The position numbers and the translations under genes were made by a program. From the NCBI RefSeq assembly GCF_001625655.1, contig NZ_AUYB01000111.1:29357-93356 (forward strand): 64,000 bases of DNA, in the 5' to 3' direction. The notes under the pieces were generated by a model. That model was not told the DNA's origin. It searched no databases and was given only the letters and a program-made list of their open reading frames with translations. Source of the stretch: Pseudoalteromonas luteoviolacea DSM 6061 (lineage in GTDB: Bacteria > Pseudomonadota > Gammaproteobacteria > Enterobacterales > Alteromonadaceae). Below, one piece after another: positions 1-9,546 of this stretch; position 1 is the stretch's first letter, and each line of letters opens with the position of its first letter.

Positions 1-306
1 CCCATCATTCATCACATTGGGTCGATTTTTTTGCTCATGATATGATTGGTGGCATGCATAGCAAGGGTTATTAACCCCATCAGTCTTGGTGTAGCACTGA
101 GGTGGGATCACAGACTCAGGGTTATACACTTCATCATGCTCAATATACGCGGTGGCAGCTATATCATCGCCGGGTTTATATGGTGTATCAAATACGTGTT
201 CTTGTACTTCTGTTGGTAAAATTTTGTTTTGCTGCTGAGGAGCATCGGAACAGCCACTTAGCATTATGGTTGCAGTTAATGTCGTAATAAGTAATTGGTG
301 TTGCAT
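1..306 (-). CDS. Haem-binding lipoprotein, N-terminal part (cut by window edge)
   Basis: Read on the minus strand, the open frame runs from an ATG at 306 to the window edge with no stop, giving about 102 residues. The N-terminus is a lipoprotein signal (MQHQLLITTLTATIMLSGC) with lipobox LSGC, so the protein is probably anchored to the periplasmic face of a membrane. Near the edge it has the haem-attachment motif CYACH (CxxCH), which points to a c-type cytochrome, perhaps multihaem. The start at 306 is chosen over the in-frame ATG at 321 because GGAAG lies 8 bases upstream of 306. A strong terminator separates it from the PhoX-like gene upstream. The rest of the protein is outside the window, so haem number and function are unknown. 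Confidence 0.75.
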   Translation of the reverse strand, partial: MQHQLLITTLTATIMLSGCSDAPQQQNKILPTEVQEHVFDTPYKPGDDIAATAYIEHDEVYNPESVIPPQCYTKTDGVNNPCYACHQSYHEQKNRPNVMNDG

Positions 307-331
307 TTGTATGACTTCCATTTTTAATGCG

Positions 332-356
332 AAAAAAGCGGTGCCAAAGCACCGCT
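332..356 (-). terminator. Rho-independent terminator after the PhoX-like gene
   Basis: An 8-bp stem AGCGGTGC / GCACCGCT with a 4-base loop is followed, on the minus strand, by a run of six T. It lies 18 bases past the stop of the PhoX-like gene and just before the cytochrome-type lipoprotein gene, so it probably ends or attenuates transcription between the two. Confidence 0.85.
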
Positions 357-373
357 CTAGTTTCTAATTTTTA

Positions 374-2305
374 TTATTTTGATTTCGGGTCATACATCCA
401 CAATGTGTTGTTGTATTTCCAAGATGCACTGTGATCTTCACCGATTAAGATACGACCATCGCGCATGACAATCACGTTATCTGGTTGTGCTAATTGGCTA
501 GCGTCACAACGTACGTCAGACGTGAGTGAAGAACGGTATGTAGAACCCATAATGACAGGCTCTATACGTGTAAGGCTGTAATTTGCATCGATGTGTGCAC
601 GATAAACACCACCACAATCTTTTACGCGAGAAGACAATTGAATATCGCCTTCACCGTCAATCATGGTGTTGTCGATATCTGCAATGCCAATATATAGATA
701 TGCCTTGTCAACCACTTCACCTTCGATTACATCTTGGCCAGTAACTGCTTCTAGAACACGGTCATGGTTAATTGCCAAACCTTCAAGCTTGCGCCATTCC
801 GCTGTTGCACCTTTAAGGCGAGCTGCTTGACGCGCTTCTAAGAATGCCACTCGGTCATCCATTGGTTTGCCTGCTGTGATAGGTGAACCACCTTCTTCAG
901 CTGTCGGGTAAGTCTCTTTTCCGTCTACCCAAGCTTGAACATCTGCCATTGAGATATAGTTAGTTTGTCCATCAACATAACTATCTGGAGTTATACCATC
1001 ATACTCCTCAATCCAGCCTAAAATAGCTGCATTGGTGCCAGTTGCAATTTCAACCCACTCAATGTCAAAACCAGTAACAGCAGGGTCTGAAAGCCCTTTG
1101 TCTTGCGTCAGTTTCGCACCATATAATGTACCTGAGCTTAAGTCTTCCGCATTGTCTGCAACAAACTTAAATAGCACGCCACCAGTATCATCTTGAGAAG
1201 AATAAACAGTACGACGATCTGGCATAACAACCGCGTTTTCATGCTCATAACGACCAATCGTGTAGTGCTTTTCAACAACTGGCTTGTCAGATAATGGCGA
1301 TTTAACTTCCGCAATATAACCGTAGCGATATGGATTTGGAGACTCAGGTGCTAAAAAGTCTCTAAATTGTTGTAAGCGAGTATCTACAACAGGCGCATTC
1401 CATGCTGGATTTGTTGTGCTATCAACCGTAGAGTTTACAATCCACTCCTCAGATGTAAGCGGCGTCCCCCATGGAGATACTGAGCCAAAGCAGTTTGCAG
1501 CAGTGCCTTTCACAGCATCAAAGTCGATCATCATTGCCTGATCAACGCTCCAACGACCCGCCTCACTTTTACTCATTTTTAAACGGCTCATGCCACCAGG
1601 GTAATCTTCCCAGTTAGTAAATAAGTAACCTGAACTTTCTGACTCAAAGATAAAACCATTAAAATCAGGCATATCGTTTTTAATAATTTCTTGGCCAGAA
1701 GTCATGCCATAAATTACGCCTAAGCCACCGGCTAAGCCTTGCTCACCAAGTTCTGCAAAAGTATCACCACTTTGGCCAAGGATTTGATATTGACCTATTG
1801 CTGTAACAACTGTTTGCGCTTCAAACTGAGTTTCATGTAATGGTGCACTCACTAAATTGCGAGGAAGCTCGTTGAAGTTAACGCCAGACAATACACCAAC
1901 AGTACCCGTATTAAATGGGCGATTATTAAGTGAGTCTACTTCTGTATTTTCATCACTCGGGTGTTGCGCGTTGAAGAACAAGTCACCTTGGTCTGTCAAA
2001 AATAGCCCGGTCACTTCCGAGCCAGTAGGAACGGTTGCAATACGTACTAACCCTGAACCACCATTGATGCCATCTTTTCCATCAGCCCCATTTTGGCCGT
2101 CTGCTCCGTTTTGACCATCCGTTCCATTTTGGCCATCTGTTCCGTTGGTACCATTAGTACCATTGGTGCCGTTGCTACCAGCTTGTCCCGTTTCACCTTG
2201 AACGCCTTGTTCACCTTGAATACCTTGTGCACCATCATCTCCATCACAAGCGGTCAAGGCCAGAACAACAGCACTGGCAATTAACGAATAGGCTATGCGC
2301 TTCAT
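374..2305 (-). CDS. PhoX-like (DUF839) lipoprotein with collagen-like Gly-X-Y stalk
   Basis: The 643-residue protein has a lipoprotein signal ending in LTAC. It is followed by about 60 residues of Gly-X-Y triplets (GAQ GIQ GEQ, then GTN, GTD, GQN, GAD runs) that form a collagen-like stalk. The remaining ~550 residues match the PhoX/DUF839 family: NCFGSVSPWGTPLTSEEW, HENAVVMPDRRTVYSSQDDTG and, near the C-terminus, PDNVIVMRDGRILIGED are family-type motifs. PhoX enzymes are secreted Ca/Fe-dependent alkaline phosphatases, so a surface-tethered phosphatase or esterase is likely. Substrate is unproven. GGAG lies before the ATG. A 17-bp palindrome of the five-member family lies 133 bp upstream of the start. 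Confidence 0.85.
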   Translation of the reverse strand: MKRIAYSLIASAVVLALTACDGDDGAQGIQGEQGVQGETGQAGSNGTNGTNGTNGTDGQNGTDGQNGADGQNGADGKDGINGGSGLVRIATVPTGSEVTGLFLTDQGDLFFNAQHPSDENTEVDSLNNRPFNTGTVGVLSGVNFNELPRNLVSAPLHETQFEAQTVVTAIGQYQILGQSGDTFAELGEQGLAGGLGVIYGMTSGQEIIKNDMPDFNGFIFESESSGYLFTNWEDYPGGMSRLKMSKSEAGRWSVDQAMMIDFDAVKGTAANCFGSVSPWGTPLTSEEWIVNSTVDSTTNPAWNAPVVDTRLQQFRDFLAPESPNPYRYGYIAEVKSPLSDKPVVEKHYTIGRYEHENAVVMPDRRTVYSSQDDTGGVLFKFVADNAEDLSSGTLYGAKLTQDKGLSDPAVTGFDIEWVEIATGTNAAILGWIEEYDGITPDSYVDGQTNYISMADVQAWVDGKETYPTAEEGGSPITAGKPMDDRVAFLEARQAARLKGATAEWRKLEGLAINHDRVLEAVTGQDVIEGEVVDKAYLYIGIADIDNTMIDGEGDIQLSSRVKDCGGVYRAHIDANYSLTRIEPVIMGSTYRSSLTSDVRCDASQLAQPDNVIVMRDGRILIGEDHSASWKYNNTLWMYDPKSK

Positions 2306-2437
2306 TTTTATTACTCCGATTAGTTTTTGCTACATTGGGTTTGTATTGATAAGCGCACATAGCCTGACGGCAAGACATGACATTTAAGTTGATGAAGTAT
2401 TAAACTTTTCTGTCATCAAGAAGACAAAATTAATGTA

Positions 2438-2458
2438 ACTGTAAAGGGGATTTACAGT
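2438..2458. repeat. Dispersed palindrome copy A (GTAAAGGGGNTTTAC family)
   Basis: Perfect inverted repeat with 8-bp arms ACTGTAAA/TTTACAGT around GGGGA. It overlaps the 3' end of the lipocalin gene and lies upstream of the PhoX-like gene. It could be an operator or, on the minus strand where T-rich sequence does not follow closely, a weak hairpin. Four more copies occur in the window. Confidence 0.7.
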
Positions 2459-3000
2459 TTTTTGGGTGGAGAATGATCCATATAAATCAGCTCATCAACA
2501 GAGTACCCCAAGCTTTTTACAGTGTGATGAAAATCAGCCAAAACAGCCTCAGAAACCTGTGGCGTTCTGGATAATAACCACAAATAATCTTTATTATAAC
2601 TGGTCACATAAGCATACTGATATTGCTCTTTGTCCAATTTAAAAACAACGTAACTACCGTAAAAAGGACCAAAGAAAGACACTTTTAAATGGCCCACTGT
2701 CGAGGCTGAAACGAACTTAGCTACCCCCTGCGCCTGCTTCCATTGCCCCAGCTCTGAAACATAGCCACGATTGAGCACCGAAACAGAGCCATCCGCCTGC
2801 ACCTCATACGTTGCAGTTACATTACCCATACCCCGTTCGAAGCGATGATCTAGCCTTGCTATTTCATACCAAACACCTTGGTACTTCTGTACATCAAAGC
2901 TTTTTACTGGTTGAACTCCTTCAGGTAACCCAGTACAACCTTGCAAGATCAGCGCAGACCAAATAAAACATGTTACGCTTAAATTTAGCCTATTCAACAT
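2452..3000 (-). CDS. blc: Outer-membrane lipocalin lipoprotein Blc
   Basis: The 182-residue protein starts with a lipoprotein signal ending in LQGC and continues with the bacterial lipocalin signature VKSFDVQKYQGVWYEIARLDHRFERG. Length and motif order fit Blc-type lipocalins, eight-stranded barrels that bind lysophospholipids or fatty acids and sit in the outer membrane. GGGAG lies 7-8 bases before the ATG. It is a single gene, transcribed toward the PhoX-like gene with about 146 bp between them. The family call is firm; the ligand is not known from sequence. Confidence 0.9.
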   Translation of the reverse strand: MLNRLNLSVTCFIWSALILQGCTGLPEGVQPVKSFDVQKYQGVWYEIARLDHRFERGMGNVTATYEVQADGSVSVLNRGYVSELGQWKQAQGVAKFVSASTVGHLKVSFFGPFYGSYVVFKLDKEQYQYAYVTSYNKDYLWLLSRTPQVSEAVLADFHHTVKSLGYSVDELIYMDHSPPKKL

Positions 3001-3112
3001 GATAAACTCCCGTACACTTTATTAAACTAGCATTGTTGTAATCGTCTAATACGGTCACTTATCCGCAAACGATCGCTCAACAAAAATAAGTCATTGAAAT
3101 AAATCATAGATC

Positions 3113-3676
3113 ATGAAAATACCAACTCAAGGTTTTGGCGTCACAGAGGGCCTGCTGGCTGTTTATGTCGAAAATAAGCCGCCACTAAAAGAATTCAAAA
3201 ACCTCAATAAAATTGTGCCCTTACAGACGGGTGAAATTGAATATATCAACCAAGAATGTGGCAATGGTTGGCGCAAAGTATTTAACGTGTATAGTAAGTT
3301 TATTGCTGAATTAAAACTGCCAGATCATAATTTTACTAAGTTGTCAGGACCAAATTCACGGTGGCAGTCATACCGAGATAATGCCCTCCTTCAAGCTCAT
3401 AGCCAGGAGGCACTGCTATTTAGTGCCCCAGATTTGGCTCAAAACAACTACACTTGGCATATTATCGCTGGCCGCACCTATGCTAAACAACTACTCAGAG
3501 ATCAGATTTTTACCCACTCATTAGTTTGGCTAGATGAGGAGTTTGCCATTGATGAAGAGAATAAACTTATTGTCTGTCCATATTTTGACTATAGACAGCT
3601 CAGCAATATCAAAATCGCCAAGCTGGTAGCACTAATACAAGGTGGAATAGCAGGATTAAATACACTTGTGAGTTGA
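3113..3676 (+). CDS. Conserved hypothetical protein, soluble
   Basis: The 187-residue protein has no signal peptide or membrane segment and is rich in aromatic residues, including the patches RWQSYRD and YTWHIIAGRTYAKQLL. I do not recognise a named family with confidence. It stands alone on the plus strand and overlaps the 3' end of the convergent broken methyltransferase gene by about 20 bases. Its start has no clear ribosome-binding site, only weak GATC-type sequence. Coding status rests on length, uninterrupted frame and protein-like composition. Confidence 0.7.
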   Translation: MKIPTQGFGVTEGLLAVYVENKPPLKEFKNLNKIVPLQTGEIEYINQECGNGWRKVFNVYSKFIAELKLPDHNFTKLSGPNSRWQSYRDNALLQAHSQEALLFSAPDLAQNNYTWHIIAGRTYAKQLLRDQIFTHSLVWLDEEFAIDEENKLIVCPYFDYRQLSNIKIAKLVALIQGGIAGLNTLVS

Positions 3677-4326
3677 GAAAGCGCTAAAACCAAGTGCTTT
3701 AAAGTAAGGGGTAGGTGTTGAGAAACCAATATTTTCGAGCAATTCGGTTAAACACTGCGTGCTGATAGGGAAAAACTCATCAGTAAAGTTACGACGCATT
3801 TTTGTCACGCCCTGCTCGGTTAACCCCAAGGCTGTATGGCAATATTGAAATTGCGCTTCACGCTCAAAGTCATTTTCAGGCGACATTAGGTCGGCCAAGT
3901 ACAATGGCCCTCAGGCTTAAGATTTGTATATACCTGCCCGAGCAGAGCCGACTTATCGTGCTCACCTTGTACAAAATGCATCACGAGTAAGCACAGTGCC
4001 GCATCTGCTTTGTAAGCATCACCGCCAATTGTTCCATGATGGATCGTTACTCTTTCTCGAATGCCTAAGTTAGTAAAATTTTGATCTGCGATGGCCAGCA
4101 TATCTGCCGACACATCTTGGGCAATAAAATGCCAATCTTTATTTGCATCAGCAAGCTCTATTATTTCACGCCCTGTACCCGCACCAATGACCAATATAAT
4201 CGCATTAGGTGATAATGTGACTGCTAACTGGGCCGCAGTGATCTGGTGTAATAATGCATAACCCGGTACCAGCTTACCAATTCGCTGGTCATAATTCAGC
4301 GCCTCTTCTCCCGTGAATGTCGGCAT
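3656..4326 (-). pseudogene. SAM-dependent methyltransferase, frameshifted
   Basis: Two minus-strand frames together make one class I methyltransferase of about 222 residues. The first part (4326 to about 3908) has the SAM-binding loop VIGAGTGREIIELA and continues to NLKPEGH. The second (about 3904 to 3656) continues with LYLADLMSPENDFE in the next frame. Restoring one T in the CATTG at about 3904 would give GH-LYLADLM and join them. AAGGAAGG precedes the ATG at 4326. Either the gene is a recent pseudogene or the base is a sequencing or assembly error in a short T run. The substrate is unknown. Confidence 0.8.
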
Positions 4327-4374
4327 GTACCTTCCTTATTTTACTTTGGTTAAAAGCTAACAAGCCTTTGCTTG

Positions 4375-7300
4375 TCAAGATGCATTGGTCAATACAGTCG
4401 AGTACCCACCTGCTTGTTTCTTTATTTGTATTTGTGTTGCCACACGCTCAGTCATTTGCGCCACATGAGAAATAACGCCTACTTTGCGCCCTTGCGACTG
4501 CAACGCATCCAGCGCATCAAGTGCCACGCTGAGTGTTTCTGGGTCTAACGTACCAAAACCTTCATCTATAAATAGTGAGTTTATTTGCACTTGATTTGAA
4601 GACAAAGACGCTAGCCCTAACGCAAGCGCAAGGGACACTAAGAATGACTCGCCGCCCGACAGTGTATTCACACTGCGCTGCTCATCTGCCATATCTCTAT
4701 CGATAATTGCAATTTCAAGAGATTGCCCGATGACAGTTAACCTGTAACGGCGCGATAGGCTACCTAAATGATGATTTGCGTAATGCAATAAAATTTTAAG
4801 CGTTTGAGTTTGCGCCAAATTACGCATTGTTTTACCTGTTGCATCACCGAGTAGTCGATTCAAAAGATGCCAATTCTCATAATCAGACTGCATTTTTTGA
4901 AGTTCATCTTGGTGTGAATGCAGCTTTTCAACATTGTCATGATGGGTTTGCAAACTCACCGATAAGGTGACTACCTGTGCTTGTAATTCGTCTTGTTGCT
5001 GAGCTAACGACGCTTGCTTAGTATTCAGCTCATCTTGGCTCATTTCAGGTTTATCTGAGCTCTGGTGTTCATCAATATTTTTCTGGACATGCTGCAATTG
5101 TGAGCGCTTTTCAATTAGCGAGGACTCAAGCGCTTGCGCTTCAACTAAAAGAGGTTGCCAATATGACTGTTGCAGTAACAATAGCTCATCAACCAGCGCT
5201 TCATTCAATTCGTGATATTGTTCAGAGGCACCCGCTAACCAATTTAAAAACCTTGTATGATTGTCTTTCAAGGTCTCTTGGTATATATGACATTGTTGAG
5301 TTAAGTGCTTAAGCTTTAAGGCGTGTTCATCATGTTGCTTAATTAGTTGCACAAGCTGATCTTTTTGTGCTTGCAAGTGCTCCTGAGCGTGAGACACTGC
5401 ATTTTGTAGGCCTTGCTGCCAATCATCAACACTTTGCTCCAGAGGTAGCAGCAACGCTCTTTGCGCCTTAGTCTCTTCACATTTTGCTTGCTGCTCACCT
5501 AATTTATTAACAGCCTCCGTTATTTGCTGCGTAACTTGCGTGAGTAGCTGTTGTGTAGAGTGAAGTTTAGGTTGAGCCGCCACCAAAGTTTGCTCTACTT
5601 TAGTCAACTGCGACATTTTATCTGCGAATGCATGCACACTGGCTTTTAATTCATCAACCGCGTTGAGAGGGTCTTGCTCAAATAACTTGAGCCATTGAGG
5701 GTGTGGGTAAGCTTTTGCAACTCGCGCCGCTAAGCCTTTACAATGGGTAGTGAGCTCTTCATCACGTGACACTTTACTATTTAATAGCTGAGTGTGCTCT
5801 TGCAACTGTGCCTGATGCTGATTCAATGTCGCTTGCGCTAAGCTTAATTGCTGTTGCAAGCTCTGTTGTGCCTGAAACTTTTGCTGCTGAGCTCTATTCA
5901 ATTCACTGTATTTAGACAAACGATTGTCGATGTCTCTTAACAGCTCTTCATGCCGCGACACGTCAACCAAGGAAGAGGGTAATTCGGCAATAATCGCTTG
6001 ATTCACCTTTTGTTTTTGCACCATTTGAGCATGTTGTTGTAATGAAGCTTGAAGTTGACCATTAACTTGCTCTAAGTGTGACACAACTTCGTGATAGCGC
6101 GTTTGTGTCTGAGCACGCGCTTTTTCGGCAGCTTGATACTGACTCTCAAAATCACTGATAAGCTGTTGCCAATGCGTATCAATGTGGTCCACATGATAAG
6201 GGTGTTCGGTCGCGCCGCATACGATACACTCTTTTCCATGTTCTAATTGCGATCTCAATGCGCTGATGTTATCGCTGGCTCGCAATTGCACTTGGTGCAA
6301 GTTGTCTTGCGTCAACATCAATTGCTGTCTTGTCAATTCATCTTGGTGCTCTGCATCTTTACGTTGGGCATTTGCACTGTGTTGCTGATGTCGTAAACCG
6401 TCAATTTGAGCCTGCAATTGAAGTAATTCATTGTCTAACTGCAACTGCTGTGCAATCGCCTGCTGGGCCTTGTTCAATTGCGACTTTTGGAATTGCAATT
6501 GCTCATAGTCAAGTTCACTAAGCACATTCTGCAGCTGAGCAAGCTCTGTTTGGTTAGTTGCAATATTTTGTTCAAGTTCCAAACAGTGCGGCTGTGCCTT
6601 TGTCAACGCGCCTTGGGCATCAGCACATTTCGACTCAAGGCCTTTTATTTCATCAGCAAGGGCATTTTGTTCATGAAACAAAACCAAGTATTGTTGTAAT
6701 ACTTCATTTGTCTCTTGCCACTGTTCATTCAAACCAAATAGCGCTGGCTGATTTTCTATTCGTTCTGAAAGCTCAGCTCGCTGATGATTTAAATCGTTAA
6801 TTTGCGCATTAAGTATATTCAGTTCGCTGGAGTGGCCTTGCTCAACGTCACGTAACTGTTGCAGTTGAATTTGTTGTTGTTCTGCAAGCGCAACATGCTC
6901 AGCACAAATTCTATCCAGCTCGCGAGCGCGTGTGATATCTGGGCCGCACTGTTGCAACGCTATTTGCGCCTTTGCACTAGCCGATTCAGCCGCTTCTACT
7001 GCATCTTCTTTTTGAGCGATTTGTGGCTTTATATCGACCTGAGACAACGCACTTATAGCCGTCTCGGCATCGAATAAAGCTTGCTGTGACTGCGCTTTTT
7101 GCTTTCGGTTATCAGCGATTTGTTGCACTAATTGCGCCAGCTTCGCGGTTTTGAAATCCTCTTTTTTTTGCTCAAGGGCAAACTCGGTATCAGCAACCGC
7201 AGCAGCTAGGTCATTGTATTGCAGCAATAGTTTACTCTGCGTAACATACCAAGATAATTGCAATTCGATTGCCTTGAGTTCGGATTTGAGCAATTGTTGC

Positions 7301-8028
7301 CGCGTATTGAGCTGTGTTAATTGAGATTGCTTTTGAGCTTGCTCTTCATCACTTAGTAATTCGATATCGCCAAGCCGTTGTTTAAATCTTTCAAGGGCTT
7401 CTAACTTTGTTTTATGCGCCTCAAATATCGCTTTTCCAACTCGGCTAAACTGCTCAGTTCCAGTTAAACACTCTAGTAATTGCGCACGTTCATCGGCATT
7501 GGCTTTTAAAAATGCCGCAAAGTCATGTTGAGCCAGTAACACCGCGCGCGTAAACTGTTCGAAATTGAGCCCTAACAATTGTTGTAAAAGCAGCTTGGCT
7601 TTAGACTTTTGTGCTATGACTTGCTCATCCTCTGCGCGCAGAACCACGTGCTCAGCTTCTTTGATTCTACCATCAAGTTTGTTGCGCGCTCTAGCAACCT
7701 GCCAGCGAGCAATGTAGTGAGTACCATCTTGGCCAACAAAACCCACTTCGGCATACCCAGACACTGTACCACGGCGCAATAAATGCCTTGGGTCATTGAG
7801 CTTGATATCATCGCCGTTAAAAGTCACCTTATTTTTTGAATCAGATTTAAGCCGTGCTGTTTTTCCATAGAATGCCAAACATATTGCATCTAGCATGGTA
7901 CTTTTACCCGCCCCCGTTTCTCCGGTAATGGCAAACAACCCAGTGTTTTTCAAAGGTGCTGCGGTAAAATCAATCTCAGCTTCAGGTAATGATGCAAGGT
8001 TTCGGATTTTTATTGTTAAGATTTTCAT
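4375..8028 (-). CDS. sbcC: Exonuclease subunit SbcC (Rad50-like ATPase)
   Basis: SbcC pairs with SbcD to form the nuclease that cleaves hairpin and protein-blocked DNA ends. The protein is 1217 residues from MKILTIKIRNL. It shows Walker A GETGAGKST (about 36-44), long Gln-rich coiled-coil arms, a zinc-hook CIVC in the middle (about 600), the ABC signature LSGGESFLVSLALALGLAS (about 1125) and Walker B SLFIDEGFGTLDPE. The ATG at 8028 overlaps the sbcD stop by four bases (ATGA), which implies translational coupling, so the longer upstream frame inside sbcD is rejected. Length is a little above the usual ~1050 residues because of the coiled coil. Confidence 0.97.
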   Translation of the reverse strand: MKILTIKIRNLASLPEAEIDFTAAPLKNTGLFAITGETGAGKSTMLDAICLAFYGKTARLKSDSKNKVTFNGDDIKLNDPRHLLRRGTVSGYAEVGFVGQDGTHYIARWQVARARNKLDGRIKEAEHVVLRAEDEQVIAQKSKAKLLLQQLLGLNFEQFTRAVLLAQHDFAAFLKANADERAQLLECLTGTEQFSRVGKAIFEAHKTKLEALERFKQRLGDIELLSDEEQAQKQSQLTQLNTRQQLLKSELKAIELQLSWYVTQSKLLLQYNDLAAAVADTEFALEQKKEDFKTAKLAQLVQQIADNRKQKAQSQQALFDAETAISALSQVDIKPQIAQKEDAVEAAESASAKAQIALQQCGPDITRARELDRICAEHVALAEQQQIQLQQLRDVEQGHSSELNILNAQINDLNHQRAELSERIENQPALFGLNEQWQETNEVLQQYLVLFHEQNALADEIKGLESKCADAQGALTKAQPHCLELEQNIATNQTELAQLQNVLSELDYEQLQFQKSQLNKAQQAIAQQLQLDNELLQLQAQIDGLRHQQHSANAQRKDAEHQDELTRQQLMLTQDNLHQVQLRASDNISALRSQLEHGKECIVCGATEHPYHVDHIDTHWQQLISDFESQYQAAEKARAQTQTRYHEVVSHLEQVNGQLQASLQQHAQMVQKQKVNQAIIAELPSSLVDVSRHEELLRDIDNRLSKYSELNRAQQQKFQAQQSLQQQLSLAQATLNQHQAQLQEHTQLLNSKVSRDEELTTHCKGLAARVAKAYPHPQWLKLFEQDPLNAVDELKASVHAFADKMSQLTKVEQTLVAAQPKLHSTQQLLTQVTQQITEAVNKLGEQQAKCEETKAQRALLLPLEQSVDDWQQGLQNAVSHAQEHLQAQKDQLVQLIKQHDEHALKLKHLTQQCHIYQETLKDNHTRFLNWLAGASEQYHELNEALVDELLLLQQSYWQPLLVEAQALESSLIEKRSQLQHVQKNIDEHQSSDKPEMSQDELNTKQASLAQQQDELQAQVVTLSVSLQTHHDNVEKLHSHQDELQKMQSDYENWHLLNRLLGDATGKTMRNLAQTQTLKILLHYANHHLGSLSRRYRLTVIGQSLEIAIIDRDMADEQRSVNTLSGGESFLVSLALALGLASLSSNQVQINSLFIDEGFGTLDPETLSVALDALDALQSQGRKVGVISHVAQMTERVATQIQIKKQAGGYSTVLTNAS

Positions 8029-9242
8029 GATTTCCCTTGCTCGCTCAACGAAACTAGCACCTCTTCGAGACATTTTTCAAGCGCGCTAGGTAGCGTGCTT
8101 TGCGCATCTATTTGCTCTTTATACGCCAGTTCAAGAAGCGTTTTTGGTGCAAGCTCCGAAACCTTCCCCAAATCTTCAAAGAGCAATTCATCTCCCTGTT
8201 GCATTTGCGGTGAAACTCTTTCAATACCACAAAAGTGCACAGCTTTATTTTCCAATGCCTGCTCTATTTTGTGACGAAACTGACTATCTGTTTCATTGGC
8301 ATTTAAGCGCAGTCGCAAATAGGGCTTGGGCTCGTCCTCTGTTGGCAGTTCCAGCGCTTCTATTGCATCACAAAGCTGAGCTAACGTCGCGCCTCCTTTC
8401 TCAGGCAGTAATATAATTTCTTTGTACCTTGGTACATAACGCGGTGAAACAGATTTAACACGTGAGCCTTCAAACTCCACAAGCAAGACTTGATGCTTGT
8501 AATGACGCTCTGCAAAAGACATGGGCATTGGTGTCCCACAGTAACGAATACAATCATTATTAGCGACTTTTTGTGCCTTGTGTAGATGTCCCAAGGCGAC
8601 ATAATCAGGCACATCACCAAACACATCGGCATGAATAGAGTCAAAACCGCCGATTGTGATATTGCGTTCTGAGTCACTCGAAATGTCTCCCCCTTTTGCA
8701 TGCAAATGGCCCATTGCAATAACAGCTAAGTTCTCATCTTCTATGCATGCATAAGCACTTTGGTAAGCTTGCTCAACGGCAAGTCCATAGCCACTTTCAT
8801 CGCTGTCTAAGTGACTAATATCCGCACTTCGTAAAAATGGCATGGCTATTACATTGATCTTACCTGATGAAGTCATGAGTGATTTGACGACATCTTCAGG
8901 CTTGTGTTTGTCGAATCGTCCAATGACATGAGTGTCAAACTGATATAAGAGAGGTTTTGCGGTCTCGATGCGATTTGCAGAGTCATGGTTGCCCGCCACA
9001 ATTACAATGTGAAGGTTAGGGAGCGCTATTTTGGCATGTTTGATAAAAGTGTAGAGTTGCTGCTCAGCAGCAGCGGGCGGCGTAGCTGTATGGTATATAT
9101 CACCACTGACTATAAGCAAGTCGGCTTCAACCAGCACAAGCTCTTGGCAAAGCCAATCTAAAAAAGCTTGATGCTCTGCAAAGCGACTATGTTCGTAAAA
9201 TTGTTGACCGAGATGCCAGTCAGATGTGTGTACAACCTTCAT
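8025..9242 (-). CDS. sbcD: Exonuclease subunit SbcD (Mre11-like nuclease)
   Basis: SbcD is the metal-dependent nuclease subunit of the SbcCD complex. The 405-residue protein carries the calcineurin-like phosphoesterase motifs in order: TSDWHLGQ near the N-terminus, VSGDIYHTATPP, VAGNHDS, AMGHLHAKGG and ALGHLHKA. These supply the two-metal site. It is the first gene of a two-gene operon and its stop overlaps the sbcC start. A C-terminal extension after the nuclease core fits the SbcC-binding region. Confidence 0.97.
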   Translation of the reverse strand: MKVVHTSDWHLGQQFYEHSRFAEHQAFLDWLCQELVLVEADLLIVSGDIYHTATPPAAAEQQLYTFIKHAKIALPNLHIVIVAGNHDSANRIETAKPLLYQFDTHVIGRFDKHKPEDVVKSLMTSSGKINVIAMPFLRSADISHLDSDESGYGLAVEQAYQSAYACIEDENLAVIAMGHLHAKGGDISSDSERNITIGGFDSIHADVFGDVPDYVALGHLHKAQKVANNDCIRYCGTPMPMSFAERHYKHQVLLVEFEGSRVKSVSPRYVPRYKEIILLPEKGGATLAQLCDAIEALELPTEDEPKPYLRLRLNANETDSQFRHKIEQALENKAVHFCGIERVSPQMQQGDELLFEDLGKVSELAPKTLLELAYKEQIDAQSTLPSALEKCLEEVLVSLSEQGKS

Positions 9243-9297
9243 TCAGCGTTCCTTTCCTATTTAGGAACGCTAATATAGCATTGCTTGGGGCTATTTA

Positions 9298-9534
9298 TTA
9301 ATAGCTCAAGCGCCACCACGCGAAAATTATTACAGGTAGGACTAGTAACAATAACATTGGCGCGCGGTAAAGTTTACTCTGCTTAGCTTCTAATCGCTTA
9401 ATTGCAGAACGCTCATTACACGCCGCTACTTTATCAACATAACAGTAGCCGTTTTCAATGTACTCTTTACAGTTTTGTTCGTCCGCAGGTATCGCAACCA
9501 GCTTCTCTTGTTTTTTTAGTATGTAAAAGTCCAT
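9298..9534 (-). CDS. Small single-span membrane protein, hypothetical
   Basis: About 78 residues from MDFYILKKQE. The N-terminal half is polar with three Cys (NCKEY, GYCYV, AACNE). The C-terminus is a membrane segment (APMLLLLVLPVIIFAWWRL). The start at 9534 is preferred because GGTGA lies 5 bases upstream; a GTG start at 9546 is possible. It may be a tail-anchored protein. It lies downstream of nothing obvious and just after the 3' side of the sbcDC promoter region. No family recognised. Confidence 0.55.
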   Translation of the reverse strand: MDFYILKKQEKLVAIPADEQNCKEYIENGYCYVDKVAACNERSAIKRLEAKQSKLYRAPMLLLLVLPVIIFAWWRLSY

Positions 9535-9546
9535 ACTGCTCACCAC

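Noticed and set aside
2047..2284. Overlapping long frames opposite the collagen-like region
   Set aside because: They are shadows produced by the repeated Gly-X-Y codons of the PhoX-like gene.
6330..7077. Several plus-strand frames inside sbcC
   Set aside because: They lie opposite the Gln-rich coiled coil and have no start signals or family features.
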